From Bizionia sp. M204 (lineage in GTDB: Bacteria > Bacteroidota > Bacteroidia > Flavobacteriales > Flavobacteriaceae): a stretch of DNA of 64,000 nucleotides. This document shows positions 16,805 to 26,142 of this stretch, piece after piece; position 1 is the stretch's first letter, and each line of letters starts with the position of its first letter. The notes beneath the pieces were generated by a model. It worked only from the letters and a program-made list of their open reading frames with translations. It was not told the DNA's origin and made no database searches. The stretch covers positions 2,035,001-2,099,000 of the forward strand of contig NZ_CP046242.1 of the NCBI RefSeq assembly GCF_023205095.1, given 5' to 3'. The position numbers and the translations under genes are program-made.

Positions 16805-17691
16805 TGAATTTTTATCATATTCTTCTTTTCTAAAATACGATTCATACCCTTAATTCCTTGTAGGCCTCCCGTATGAATCATTAGTATTTTAGCATCTTTA
16901 GGAAAATATCCTTTTTTTATCAAATCGCATACTCCAAAAGCCATTTTTCCTGTATAAATGGGGTCTAATGGTATATTAAATTGTTGCTTAAAATCATTAA
17001 TAAAACTAATTAATTCCAAATTTATTTTAGCATAACCTCCAAAATGGTAATCCGAAATTAAATCCCAATTTTCCCGCTTTGCAAATTTACTAATATCTTT
17101 CCGTAAAAAATCACCTTTAAGGGCAGGAAAACCAAGAATTTTTTGATGTGCTTTTGCTGAATTTATTAATCCAGAAATAGTACCACCCGTTCCCACTGCA
17201 GACGTAATGAAATCGAATTCCGTATCCTGTTCCGTTAATATTTCTTCACAACCTTTTATAGCTAATTCATTTGTGCCACCTTCAGGTATGAAATAAAATT
17301 CGCCAAATTTATTCCTTAAATTCTCAATAAATGTTTCTGTTTCTTTTTCCCGATATGTGTCCCGTGAAACAAAATAAAATTGCATGCCTTGCGATTTTGC
17401 AAACCTTAAAGTTGGATTCTTCTGGATTTCTTTCGATAATTCTTCCCCTCGAATTACGCCTATAGTTTGAAACTTAAATCGATTTCCGGCCGCAGCAACT
17501 GCTGCAATATGGTTTGAATAAGCACCTCCAAAGGTTAAAAGTGTTTGAACATCTTGCTTTTTAGCTTCTAGAATATTGTATTTTAATTTACGATACTTGT
17601 TCCCTGATATAAATGGATCCACCAAATAGTCCGGTTTTACAAAAAGCTGATTATCAATACGAATATTTAAATTTTCAGAAATCTCGAACAT
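16801..17691 (-). CDS. PLP-dependent ACC deaminase / D-cysteine desulfhydrase family protein
   Basis: The 296-residue fold-type II PLP enzyme has the cofactor lysine in ISGNKYRKLKYNI, the cofactor-phosphate loop TSAVGTGGTISGLI, and LLTFGGAYSNHIAAVAAAG binding the substrate carboxylate. The family deaminates 1-aminocyclopropane-1-carboxylate or desulfhydrates D-cysteine. Most bacterial members without the ACC-specific residues act on D-amino acids, so I would not call it acdS. It is first gene of the operon with glucosaminidase and hemL (4-nt overlap). Confidence 0.88.
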   Translation of the reverse strand: MFEISENLNIRIDNQLFVKPDYLVDPFISGNKYRKLKYNILEAKKQDVQTLLTFGGAYSNHIAAVAAAGNRFKFQTIGVIRGEELSKEIQKNPTLRFAKSQGMQFYFVSRDTYREKETETFIENLRNKFGEFYFIPEGGTNELAIKGCEEILTEQDTEFDFITSAVGTGGTISGLINSAKAHQKILGFPALKGDFLRKDISKFAKRENWDLISDYHFGGYAKINLELISFINDFKQQFNIPLDPIYTGKMAFGVCDLIKKGYFPKDAKILMIHTGGLQGIKGMNRILEKKNMIKIQ

Positions 17692-17893
17692 TATATAAAT
17701 TTTAATAAATATTTATGCTTTATAGTTTTTTAGTTTACTTTTTTTAGTATATTTCAAAATATTATAATGAATTATCAGCTTTTTAACATTTAAACGATAA
17801 TTTCATGACTAATAACCCCAAAACCTACCGCACAACACCTATTTGATTTGGTGAAAATACAATTTGTATTTAATAAACCTCAAATAGTAGCTC

Positions 17894-20800
17894 ATGATTA
17901 AAAAATTACTCCTGCTGACAGGTATCTTATATTTATCAGTTTTTACAGATATTTTTGCTCAAGCTCCAGGTAACACATGTGTTGCCGCTGTTAATCTTAC
18001 TTTACCAACCGCAGGTAACAGCATTACAACAGGCCCACGGAACTTGAGCAGTTTTACAGATACCATAGATAATTTTAATTGTGAAAGCGGATTATATGGA
18101 GGAGGCCCTGATGGATTCTATAGTATAGTTGTTCCCGCAGGTGGTGGAGATTACACATTTGCATACACCACAGGAAATACGTATAAGTCATTTTCTATTC
18201 ATACCGCATGCGCACCAACCACAGGAAATTGTGTTGGCGGCTTCGTTACAGGAACAAATACAACTGGCAGTGCTACATACACTTTAGCCGCAGGCACTTA
18301 TTATTTGGTGGTTGATAATTGGCCTTCCCCTGCATATGCAGAATACACATTGGTGATTACGAGAAATGCACCGCCAACAAGCTATTGCACACCTTCATCA
18401 ACTGCCAACGGTTACTATATAAATAACTTTTCTACTACTGGCGGTTTAACTAATATAACTCATAATGGCTCCGGTTTTTCAGCTGGTGGTTATGGTGATT
18501 TTACTGCTAGATCAGCTAGCCAAATTGCAGGTTCAAATATTAATTTTAGTGCTACCCATGTTGGAGGTACGTTTGAGACCAATATTTGGGTAGATTGGAA
18601 TAGTGATTTTTCTTTCAACAATTCTAATGAAAACGTTTTTAACTCTCCGGGTTATCTAGCTACACAAACAGGCACTTTTACAGTGCCTGCTGCTACACCA
18701 GCCGGAACGTATCGAATGCGAGTACGATCAGATTGGTCCACATCAGATGTAAGCCCATGTGGGTTTGATGATAGAAGTGAGACTCATGATTATTTATTAA
18801 TAATTGGTGTCCCTGTGGCTCCAGCTATAACTAGTTTAAGCAATAATGTAGGATGCACTGGAAGCTCTTTAACAATTACAGGCACAAATTTATCTGCTAC
18901 ATCTTCCGTAACTATTGGAGGAACTAATGCCACTGTTACGGCAAATACAGCAAACTCCATTACCGTTACTGTTGGAACCGGAACTACAGGAACCGTATCT
19001 GTTACCACACCTGGAGGCACTATAACAAGCGCTGCCACTTTTACAGTAAACCCTCTACCAGCAAACCCTGCAAACCCTACAAGCAACTCCCCACAATGCA
19101 ACCCAACTGGCGTTACCATTACAAGAAGTGGAACTCCTACCGGAGGAATTACTTGGTTTTGGCAAACCACTGCCAACGGAACAAATACTACAAATAATTC
19201 AAATACACCATTAGTTGTTAATACTTCTGGCAGATACTATATTAGAGCACAAAACAACGCTACAGGTTGCTGGAGTTCTGGATCTGGAAGTGTGTTAGTT
19301 ACTGTTAATAATGCAATAAATAGTCTGTCTGGAGCCACTAACCCAACAAATAATACAACTAACGTTTGTTATGCTGGTTTAGGAGCAATTAACAGTATAA
19401 ATTGGTCTGCTGCCGCAGGTGCAACGGGTTATGACGTATATTTTGGCACGAATGCGACTCCACCTTTGGTTAGTTCAAATCAAATTCCAAGAACTTATAA
19501 TACAGGAACTCTATTAGCGAATACGCAATATTATTGGCGTGTAGTTCCAATTGGACCTTGTGGTCCGACTACAAATACGCCAATAACTTGGAATTTCAGA
19601 ACGAGCACTGTACCCTGTGTGTGCACACCTTCGCCCTCAAGCGTTGATGGACAAGGGATAACAAATGTGACGTTCAGCACAGTAAACAACACTACTGGAA
19701 TTGAAGCAAATAATTATGGAAATTACACTTCGCAAGTTGGTACAGCTCTAGAAGGAAGCACTTTACCCATTAGTGTGACTTTTGGCACTACGCTAGATTA
19801 TGATACCACTATCTGGGTAGATTGGAATGATGATTTAGACTTTACAGGTCCAGGTGAAGAAATGTTTGTTGGAGAATCTCCAGGCGGAAATCCTAATACA
19901 ATAAATGCGTCGTTTTTAATTCCCGGAGGTACTACTGGAACGCACCTTATGCGTATTGGCGGGCGAGATTTTGGGCCAGTTACAGATCCTTGTTATTCTG
20001 GAAGCTATGGTAGTTTTGAAGATTACTCCCTAACAATTACTCCTTTAAACTGTACAGCAAACCCACAAGCTTTAACCGCAATTGTTACAACTACAACCAC
20101 TACATCTTTAAGTTGGACAGCTCCAGTCCCTGCTCCTGCAAATGGATATGAATATATCGTATCAACAGATAATACGACAACAACACCTGCAGGAGACATT
20201 ACTGGCACCACTTCAGGAACAACTATAAACTTAACTGGTTTAGCGATAGGAACTACTTATTATGTTTTTGTAAGAGGTATTTGTAACGCTGTAGATTTTG
20301 GTGCATGGTTCACCACAACTTTCAATACTGGCTGCACTGATATTGTAACAACACCAACCCTCTGTCCCACTGTAATAATTGATGAGCAAGGTAACAACCC
20401 TTTTAATGCAGATCCATTTATATCAGACCCAACTGTAAATTTAGATTGTAGCTTTCCTACTGTTACTTTACAAGCAAATTCGAACTTAAAAGAAACCACT
20501 AGCTACCTTGTAGAACAAATAACATACCCAAATCCAGCTCCTAATTACGATTTTCCAACCCTTGGAAATAGCAACAATCAATCTATTACGACTGATGATT
20601 ACTGGGCTGATTCTAAAACTAATCTTGGATTTGATTTTTGTTTTTATGAAAACTCATACACTCAAACTTTAGTAAGTCCAAATGGAGCAATTACCTTCGA
20701 TAGCAACATTGATGCAGGAGATTATGCTGGCTATAGTTTTAACAACAACCTACCTAGTACAGTAGGAGCTTTATTTGAACAAACTATTTATGGAGTCTAT

Positions 20801-23134
20801 CATGATATCATCCCTACCTCTTTACCTGTAGGTGCTATTAAAAGCCGAACTATTGGCACTGCTCCTTGCAGACAATTTCAAGTATCTTGGAACGACATTC
20901 CTATGTTTGGTGATGCTAGCAGACTACATACCGCTATGATTGTATTACATGAAACCACAAACATTATCGAAGTATTTATAGAAGAGAAACGAATAGAAAA
21001 CGGAAACAACTCTCCATGGAATGGCGGTAATGCCATTGTAGGAATTCAAGGAGATATTACACCTTTAGCTCCTAACAACCAATACGCGGTGGCTCCATGT
21101 AGAAATGGATTGGATACCAATTGGGAGGCAACTAACGAAGCTTGGCGTTTTACTCCAGACGGAGCCGCTATAGTACCATCAAACATTACTTGGTATCAAG
21201 GTTCGGTAGCACCCGGAAATGAAGTGACTGACAATGGAGATGGTACGGTAACTGTTAATACTCCTGACTCTTATTTTGCAGTTTCAAATTACATCACTTG
21301 TTCGGGTGCACTTGAATTAACAGACGAAATTATTGTAAACCAATCGAGTAAAACATGGATGGGATATATTGATAACAATTGGTATATAGACGGTAATTGG
21401 GAACCAAATGGTGTTCCAACAGCCACAGATTGTGTACTTATACCTGATACAACTGTTTCAAATATTGATTTCCCAATTGCTGATGAAAGCTATTTTACAC
21501 CTCCTACTCCGCCTTCTCCAGCTTTTGCTTTAAATTTAACTGTTGCACCCACTGCCCGTTTGGAAGTCGCTTCTAATACAAAATTGGTTGTAACAGATTG
21601 GGTTCATCTGGATGGAACTATTGATATTAGAGACTCTGGTAGCTTAATACAAGTTACCGATGGAGCAGCCAATGTTAATAACAACTCTGGAAATGGCAAT
21701 ATAAATATGAGACGAACAGCAACTATTGCAAGCTCTTATGATTATATTTATTGGTCCTCACCCGTAGAAGGATTTGATGTAACCAATGTATCTCCCGGAT
21801 CTTCATTAAGATATCAATGGATTCCAACCATTCCTGGGAATGGTGCTGGAAATTTCGGAAATTGGCAAGCAACAACGGAAACCATGCTAAACGGTAAAGG
21901 ATATATTATTAGAAATGTGGCTGGAACGCCAACAGCTGGAACCCCTGAATTTTTAGGCAAACCTAACAATGGTGTCATTACAAAAGCTATAACAAGAGGC
22001 ATTTATGATGGAATAGATTATACAGGTGGAGGAAACACAATAGCTACGAGGTTAGACGACAACTGGAATTTAGTTGGTAATCCGTATCCTTCTGCAATCT
22101 CTGCAAATGCTTTTCTAAATGCAAATGCAAATATACCGAGTCCAACAATTACCGGAACCGTATATTTATGGCGACATTTAGTTACGCCAAGCAATGCTGA
22201 AGATGATCCTTTTTATGATGGTTTTGTTTACAATTACAACCAAAATGATTACATAGCACATAATGGCACAGGCTCTAATCCTCCTGGTTTCGGAGGTGAT
22301 ATCGCCGCAGGACAAGCATTTTTTGTACTTATGGAACATGCAGCTCCAGTGAGTTCTAGCGTTATATTTAATAATACCATGCGAAGTGAAACGTTGAATA
22401 ATAGCCAATTTTACAGAACAAATAATACTTCCGAAAACTTCATAGAAATTGAAAAACACCGCATCTGGCTAGATTTAATTGCACCAAACAATAGCGCAAA
22501 TTCTATTTTGGTAGGCTATATAGAGAATGCTACCAATGATGTAGACAGGCTTTTTGACGGCTTTGAATTAAGTGAAACCAGTAACCGCTTCTATTCACTT
22601 ATCAACACTGAAGAAATGTCCATTCAAGGGAGAACATTACCGTTTGTTGATTCTGATTTAGTGCCACTAGGTGTTGAAATAGCTTCAACTGGAAATTACT
22701 CTATTGCTTTAAATACGCTTGATGGTTTATTTTTAGAGACTGATCAAATCATTTTCATTGAAGATACTTACACAAACACAATCCATAACGTACGTATTTC
22801 ACCATATAGTTTCAATACCGAAGCGGGTACGTTTAATGATCGTTTTATTTTACGTTACACTAATAATTCGTTGTCCGTTGATGAATATAACGCGAATTCT
22901 GGTTTAACTATCACAGCACCTAATAGTAGCTATATAAAAGTATCATCTAAAAACAGCAGCATTAAATCGGTTTTTGTTTATGATATGTTAGGTCGTGAAT
23001 TGATTCAGAAACTAAATATTAATTCACAAGAAATAGTTTTTGACAATTTAAGCTTTTCTGATGGCGCTTACATTGTTAAAGCTACCACAACTAATAACAT
23101 GTCACGTATTGAGAAGGTAATTTTGAAACGATAA
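17894..23134 (+). CDS. Large secreted multidomain protein with T9SS type A sorting domain
   Basis: The 1746-residue protein has a signal peptide (to about residue 23). Domains in order are: a pre-peptidase-like beta-sandwich (about 28-160), a GEVED domain (about 165-305, IWVDWNSDFSF), an IPT/TIG domain (about 312-385), an Ig-like region, a fibronectin type III domain (about 480-570), a second GEVED domain (about 575-720, IWVDWNDDLDFTGPGEEMF), another fibronectin domain (about 725-815), long beta-rich regions, and a C-terminal sorting domain (about 1670-1746) ending IVKATTTNNMSRIEKVILKR. It is exported by the type IX system and either released or anchored on the surface, probably for adhesion or binding. 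No catalytic motif seen. Confidence 0.9.
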   Translation: MIKKLLLLTGILYLSVFTDIFAQAPGNTCVAAVNLTLPTAGNSITTGPRNLSSFTDTIDNFNCESGLYGGGPDGFYSIVVPAGGGDYTFAYTTGNTYKSFSIHTACAPTTGNCVGGFVTGTNTTGSATYTLAAGTYYLVVDNWPSPAYAEYTLVITRNAPPTSYCTPSSTANGYYINNFSTTGGLTNITHNGSGFSAGGYGDFTARSASQIAGSNINFSATHVGGTFETNIWVDWNSDFSFNNSNENVFNSPGYLATQTGTFTVPAATPAGTYRMRVRSDWSTSDVSPCGFDDRSETHDYLLIIGVPVAPAITSLSNNVGCTGSSLTITGTNLSATSSVTIGGTNATVTANTANSITVTVGTGTTGTVSVTTPGGTITSAATFTVNPLPANPANPTSNSPQCNPTGVTITRSGTPTGGITWFWQTTANGTNTTNNSNTPLVVNTSGRYYIRAQNNATGCWSSGSGSVLVTVNNAINSLSGATNPTNNTTNVCYAGLGAINSINWSAAAGATGYDVYFGTNATPPLVSSNQIPRTYNTGTLLANTQYYWRVVPIGPCGPTTNTPITWNFRTSTVPCVCTPSPSSVDGQGITNVTFSTVNNTTGIEANNYGNYTSQVGTALEGSTLPISVTFGTTLDYDTTIWVDWNDDLDFTGPGEEMFVGESPGGNPNTINASFLIPGGTTGTHLMRIGGRDFGPVTDPCYSGSYGSFEDYSLTITPLNCTANPQALTAIVTTTTTTSLSWTAPVPAPANGYEYIVSTDNTTTTPAGDITGTTSGTTINLTGLAIGTTYYVFVRGICNAVDFGAWFTTTFNTGCTDIVTTPTLCPTVIIDEQGNNPFNADPFISDPTVNLDCSFPTVTLQANSNLKETTSYLVEQITYPNPAPNYDFPTLGNSNNQSITTDDYWADSKTNLGFDFCFYENSYTQTLVSPNGAITFDSNIDAGDYAGYSFNNNLPSTVGALFEQTIYGVYHDIIPTSLPVGAIKSRTIGTAPCRQFQVSWNDIPMFGDASRLHTAMIVLHETTNIIEVFIEEKRIENGNNSPWNGGNAIVGIQGDITPLAPNNQYAVAPCRNGLDTNWEATNEAWRFTPDGAAIVPSNITWYQGSVAPGNEVTDNGDGTVTVNTPDSYFAVSNYITCSGALELTDEIIVNQSSKTWMGYIDNNWYIDGNWEPNGVPTATDCVLIPDTTVSNIDFPIADESYFTPPTPPSPAFALNLTVAPTARLEVASNTKLVVTDWVHLDGTIDIRDSGSLIQVTDGAANVNNNSGNGNINMRRTATIASSYDYIYWSSPVEGFDVTNVSPGSSLRYQWIPTIPGNGAGNFGNWQATTETMLNGKGYIIRNVAGTPTAGTPEFLGKPNNGVITKAITRGIYDGIDYTGGGNTIATRLDDNWNLVGNPYPSAISANAFLNANANIPSPTITGTVYLWRHLVTPSNAEDDPFYDGFVYNYNQNDYIAHNGTGSNPPGFGGDIAAGQAFFVLMEHAAPVSSSVIFNNTMRSETLNNSQFYRTNNTSENFIEIEKHRIWLDLIAPNNSANSILVGYIENATNDVDRLFDGFELSETSNRFYSLINTEEMSIQGRTLPFVDSDLVPLGVEIASTGNYSIALNTLDGLFLETDQIIFIEDTYTNTIHNVRISPYSFNTEAGTFNDRFILRYTNNSLSVDEYNANSGLTITAPNSSYIKVSSKNSSIKSVFVYDMLGRELIQKLNINSQEIVFDNLSFSDGAYIVKATTTNNMSRIEKVILKR

Positions 23135-23161
23135 TTTTTAAATATAAGTAGTAAAATTCCC

Positions 23162-23197
23162 AAACGGCCTTGATTTTTTTAATTAAGGTCGTTTTTT
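23162..23197 (+). terminator. Intrinsic terminator of the T9SS cargo gene (first copy of a duplicated hairpin)
   Basis: AAACGGCCTT (23162-23171) pairs with AAGGTCGTTT (23185-23194), allowing one G-T pair, followed by T residues. It lies 27 bp after the stop. A near-identical hairpin recurs at 23623-23658. Confidence 0.8.
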
Positions 23198-23357
23198 ATG
23201 ACATAAACTGAAATCCTTATCATAAACCAAAAGCCCAAGGTTTCTAGTCATTATGATAAGTACCAAGAATAATAATATAAGCAAAATCCATATCAAAATA
23301 TACGTTTCGAGAAACTCTACGCATCTTTGAATCTCTCTATAACAACCAATACCTCAC

Positions 23358-23417
23358 CTATAGATACCCTATAGATACCCTATAGATACCCTATGGATAC
23401 CCTATGGATACCCTATG
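23358..23417. repeat. 11-bp tandem repeat, about 5.5 copies
   Basis: Unit CTATAGATACC repeated three times, then two copies with a single change (CTATGGATACC) and a partial CTATG. The period of 11 is not a multiple of three and the array lies outside genes. Confidence 0.95.
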
Positions 23418-23593
23418 AAAAACAGAATGGATAAAAAACAACCAAAAACAGGCAAACCTGTAACTAATTCCAACTAAAGCGGAATTTTTCGACTTAAAAC
23501 AGAAAAAAAAGGAAATAAAGTAACAAAATAGGAAGCACTAAAAACAAACCCTTAATTTAAAGCAGCAGGTTTTATTATTAAAACACCCACATT

Positions 23594-23923
23594 TCAGATG
23601 ATAACGTAGTTCGAAAAATTCCAAAACGGCCTTGATTTTAAATAATTAAGGTCGTTTTCATTTTCATAAGCCTCGCGCTCAAATGAAATATTTCTATAAG
23701 CAAGATGCCAAGATCTATATTGAAAGAAACGAAGTATAAACTCCAAAACATACAAAATAAAAAAAGGAAGAACTAACAATTCAATTTGTTGTCTGATATG
23801 GATCCGTTCATGATTTATCAAAACCACATCTTCTTTCAAAAGTCTATTCTTCAAAAAAATAAAAGGCCAAATAGTAAGTCCTAAATAACGTTTAGGGATA
23901 ATATATTTTGAAACGACAATCAT
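23594..23923 (-). CDS. Small membrane protein with HExxH motif (M56-like)
   Basis: The 109-residue protein starts at ATG 23923; an upstream TTG would add three residues. It contains VVLINHERIHIRQQIELL, i.e. HERIH, a zinc-metallopeptidase HExxH motif, followed by a hydrophobic segment (LLVLPFFILYVLEFILRFF) and then ISFEREAYENE, which could provide the third glutamate ligand, as in M48/M56-type peptidases. It looks like a stand-alone core of a BlaR1/M56-like fold, a type I recall as common and unnamed in Flavobacteriia. Protease activity is unproven. Its last ~18 codons coincide with the second copy of the duplicated hairpin. Confidence 0.65.
   Translation of the reverse strand: MIVVSKYIIPKRYLGLTIWPFIFLKNRLLKEDVVLINHERIHIRQQIELLVLPFFILYVLEFILRFFQYRSWHLAYRNISFEREAYENENDLNYLKSRPFWNFSNYVII
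23617..23661. repeat. Second copy of the duplicated hairpin, within a coding 3' end
   Basis: The stretch is about 45 bp long and matches 23154-23199 except for a few changes in the loop (AAAAT versus TTTTT). Stem arms are 23624-23633 and 23648-23657. Read on the minus strand it encodes the last residues of the HERIH protein (NDLNYLKSRPFWNF). Confidence 0.85.
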
Positions 23924-23970
23924 AATAAACAAGATTCAAAAATCAGTCCAATTTACATTATATTTGTAAA

Positions 23971-24120
23971 ATGAAGAAAATCATACCGATTGAAGAAGGT
24001 GATTTCTACTGGACACCTGAAGGTTATCGCTGTTTTACAGAGCAGTATCACTTAAAACGTGGATACTGTTGTGAAAGCGGCTGCAGACATTGCCCTTATG
24101 GCTATAATAAGAAAAACTGA
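23971..24120 (+). CDS. DUF5522 small cysteine-rich protein
   Basis: A 49-residue protein too short for many gene callers. It contains LKRGYCCESGCRHCPYGY, the signature of the DUF5522 family: four clustered cysteines plus Cys21, suggesting a metal or Fe-S site. An aromatic segment FYWTPEGYRCFTEQYH precedes it. The stop is 11 bp before hutU, so the two are very likely co-transcribed. Function unknown. A TATATTTG element (23959-23966) ends only 4 nt before the ATG, so the mRNA would have almost no leader if that element is used. Confidence 0.85.
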   Translation: MKKIIPIEEGDFYWTPEGYRCFTEQYHLKRGYCCESGCRHCPYGYNKKN

Positions 24121-24131
24121 ATACTGAATTT

Positions 24132-26126
24132 ATGACATTTCAAGAACACATATTACAAGGCATTCCAAATTCATTACCCGAATCAAAACCATATGATTCG
24201 GAAATAAATCACGCACCAAAACGCAAAAATATCTTATCTGATGAGGAAAAAATATTAGCATTACGTAATGCATTGCGTTATTTTGATCCCAAACATCATG
24301 AAACTTTATTGCCGGAGTTTAAAAACGAATTAGAAACCTACGGTAGAATTTACATGTATCGCCTGCGTCCAGATTATAAAATGTATGCACGTCCTATGGA
24401 CGAATATCCAGCAAAAACAAAGCAAGCTGCTGCTATTATGCTCATGATTCAGAACAATTTGGATTACGCGGTGGCGCAACATCCACATGAACTAATTACC
24501 TACGGTGGAAATGGTGGTGTTTTTTCCAATTGGGCACAATATTTATTAACCATGAAGTACCTTGCGGAAATGACTGAAGAACAAACATTGGTTATGTATT
24601 CTGGTCACCCTATGGGTTTATTTCCCTCTCATAAAGATGCACCACGTGTTGTGGCTACCAATGGCATGATGATTCCTAATTATTCTAAACCCGATGATTG
24701 GGAAAAATACAATGCACTTGGTGTAACCCAATATGGCCAAATGACTGCTGGAAGCTATATGTATATTGGCCCACAAGGCATTGTGCATGGAACAACCATA
24801 ACAGTTTTAAATGGTTTCAGAAAAATAAAAAAATCACCAAAAGGAAATCTATTTGTAACATCTGGTTTAGGTGGCATGAGTGGCGCCCAACCAAAAGCTG
24901 GAAATATTGCTGGTTGTATTACAGTATGTGCAGAAGTGAATCCTAAAATAACGCAAGTGCGTTTAGATCAAGGTTGGATTGATGAAAAGATAACGGATTT
25001 AGACCAATTGGTATCACGAGTTGAACAAGCAAAACAGTATAAAGAAACGATTTCTATTGCCTATTTAGGAAACGTAGTAGATGTCTGGGAAAAATTTGAT
25101 GAAGCCAATATTACCATTGATTTGGGTAGTGATCAAACATCATTACACAACCCTTGGGCTGGCGGCTACTACCCAGTAGGCTTGAGTTTTGAGGAGTCAA
25201 ACATCCTGATGGCTAACAACCCTAATTTATTTAAAGAAAAAGTTCAAGAAACCCTCCGACGTCATGCCAAAGCTATTAATAAACACACAGCAAAAGGCAC
25301 GTATTTCTTTGATTACGGAAATGCATTTTTATTAGAAGCCTCTCGGGCTGGAGCAGATGTTATGGCAAAAAAACCAACTCATGGGCGCGAGTTTAAATAT
25401 CCAAGTTACGTACAAGATATTATGGGCCCTATGTGCTTTGATTACGGTTTTGGCCCATTCCGCTGGGTATGTGCTTCAGGAAAACCCGAAGATCTAGCAA
25501 AAACAGATGCTATAGCTTGCCAAGTTTTAGAGGAGATCAAGAGAAACTCACCTGAAGAAATTCAGCAACAAATGGCGGATAATATTCAATGGATAAAAGG
25601 TGCACAAGAAAATAAATTAGTAGTCGGCTCACAGGCTAGAATACTATATGCCGATGCCGAAGGGCGAATGAAAATTGCAAAAGCCTTTAATAATGCCATT
25701 GCAAAAGGTGAGATTGGCCAAATTATTCTTGGTCGCGATCATCACGATGTATCCGGAACAGATTCACCTTACCGAGAAACTAGTAATATTTACGACGGAT
25801 CGCGCTACACAGCTGATATGGCCATTCAAAATGTAATTGGTGATAGCTTCCGTGGTGCCACTTGGGTAAGTATTCATAATGGTGGTGGCGTTGGTTGGGG
25901 CGAAGTTATAAATGGTGGGTTTGGTATGGTTCTTGATGGTAGTAATGATGCTGATAGACGTTTAAAATCAATGTTATTCTGGGATGTAAACAATGGTATT
26001 TCTAGAAGGAGTTGGGCAAGAAATGATGAAGCCATTTTTGCTATTAAACGCGCCATGAAAGCCGAACCAAATTTAAAGGTTACGCTACCAAATTTGGTTA
26101 ATGATAAATTATTTAACGCAATTTAA
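24132..26126 (+). CDS. hutU: Urocanate hydratase
   Basis: This NAD+-containing enzyme adds water to urocanate to give imidazolone propionate, the second step of histidine degradation. The 664-residue protein is the longer bacterial form (about 550 to 670). Seen are ELITYGGNGGVFSNWAQYLL, MYSGHPMGLFPS, the glycine-rich NAD region LFVTSGLGGMSGAQPKAG, and the C-terminal MGPMCFDYGFGPFRWVCASG with the family cysteine. The other hut genes (hutH, hutI, hutG) are not in the window. DUF5522 lies directly upstream and a DUF4136 lipoprotein 16 bp downstream. Confidence 0.96.
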   Translation: MTFQEHILQGIPNSLPESKPYDSEINHAPKRKNILSDEEKILALRNALRYFDPKHHETLLPEFKNELETYGRIYMYRLRPDYKMYARPMDEYPAKTKQAAAIMLMIQNNLDYAVAQHPHELITYGGNGGVFSNWAQYLLTMKYLAEMTEEQTLVMYSGHPMGLFPSHKDAPRVVATNGMMIPNYSKPDDWEKYNALGVTQYGQMTAGSYMYIGPQGIVHGTTITVLNGFRKIKKSPKGNLFVTSGLGGMSGAQPKAGNIAGCITVCAEVNPKITQVRLDQGWIDEKITDLDQLVSRVEQAKQYKETISIAYLGNVVDVWEKFDEANITIDLGSDQTSLHNPWAGGYYPVGLSFEESNILMANNPNLFKEKVQETLRRHAKAINKHTAKGTYFFDYGNAFLLEASRAGADVMAKKPTHGREFKYPSYVQDIMGPMCFDYGFGPFRWVCASGKPEDLAKTDAIACQVLEEIKRNSPEEIQQQMADNIQWIKGAQENKLVVGSQARILYADAEGRMKIAKAFNNAIAKGEIGQIILGRDHHDVSGTDSPYRETSNIYDGSRYTADMAIQNVIGDSFRGATWVSIHNGGGVGWGEVINGGFGMVLDGSNDADRRLKSMLFWDVNNGISRRSWARNDEAIFAIKRAMKAEPNLKVTLPNLVNDKLFNAI

Positions 26127-26142
26127 CCTTAAAACTTACACC

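Larger units (their letters stand above)
23135..23593. other. 459-bp spacer holding a terminator, an 11-bp minisatellite and one flank of a duplicated hairpin
   Basis: After the T9SS gene terminator (23162-23197) comes AT-rich sequence with the tandem array at 23358-23417, then an A-rich stretch up to a second copy of the terminator hairpin that begins just inside the next gene. The only reading frames are very short, and none is convincing. Confidence 0.6.

Noticed and set aside
20023-20499. Additional minus-strand frames inside the T9SS cargo gene
   Set aside because: Their composition (Val/Thr-rich, no start context) is that of reverse-complement shadows of Thr/Gly-rich coding sequence.
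23358-23417. CRISPR array
   Set aside because: The 11-bp units are adjacent with no spacers between them, so it is a minisatellite.
23427-23477. Tiny frame (about 16 codons, ATGGATAAAAAACAACC start) in the minisatellite spacer
   Set aside because: Too short, low-complexity, no ribosome-binding context or homology I can name.
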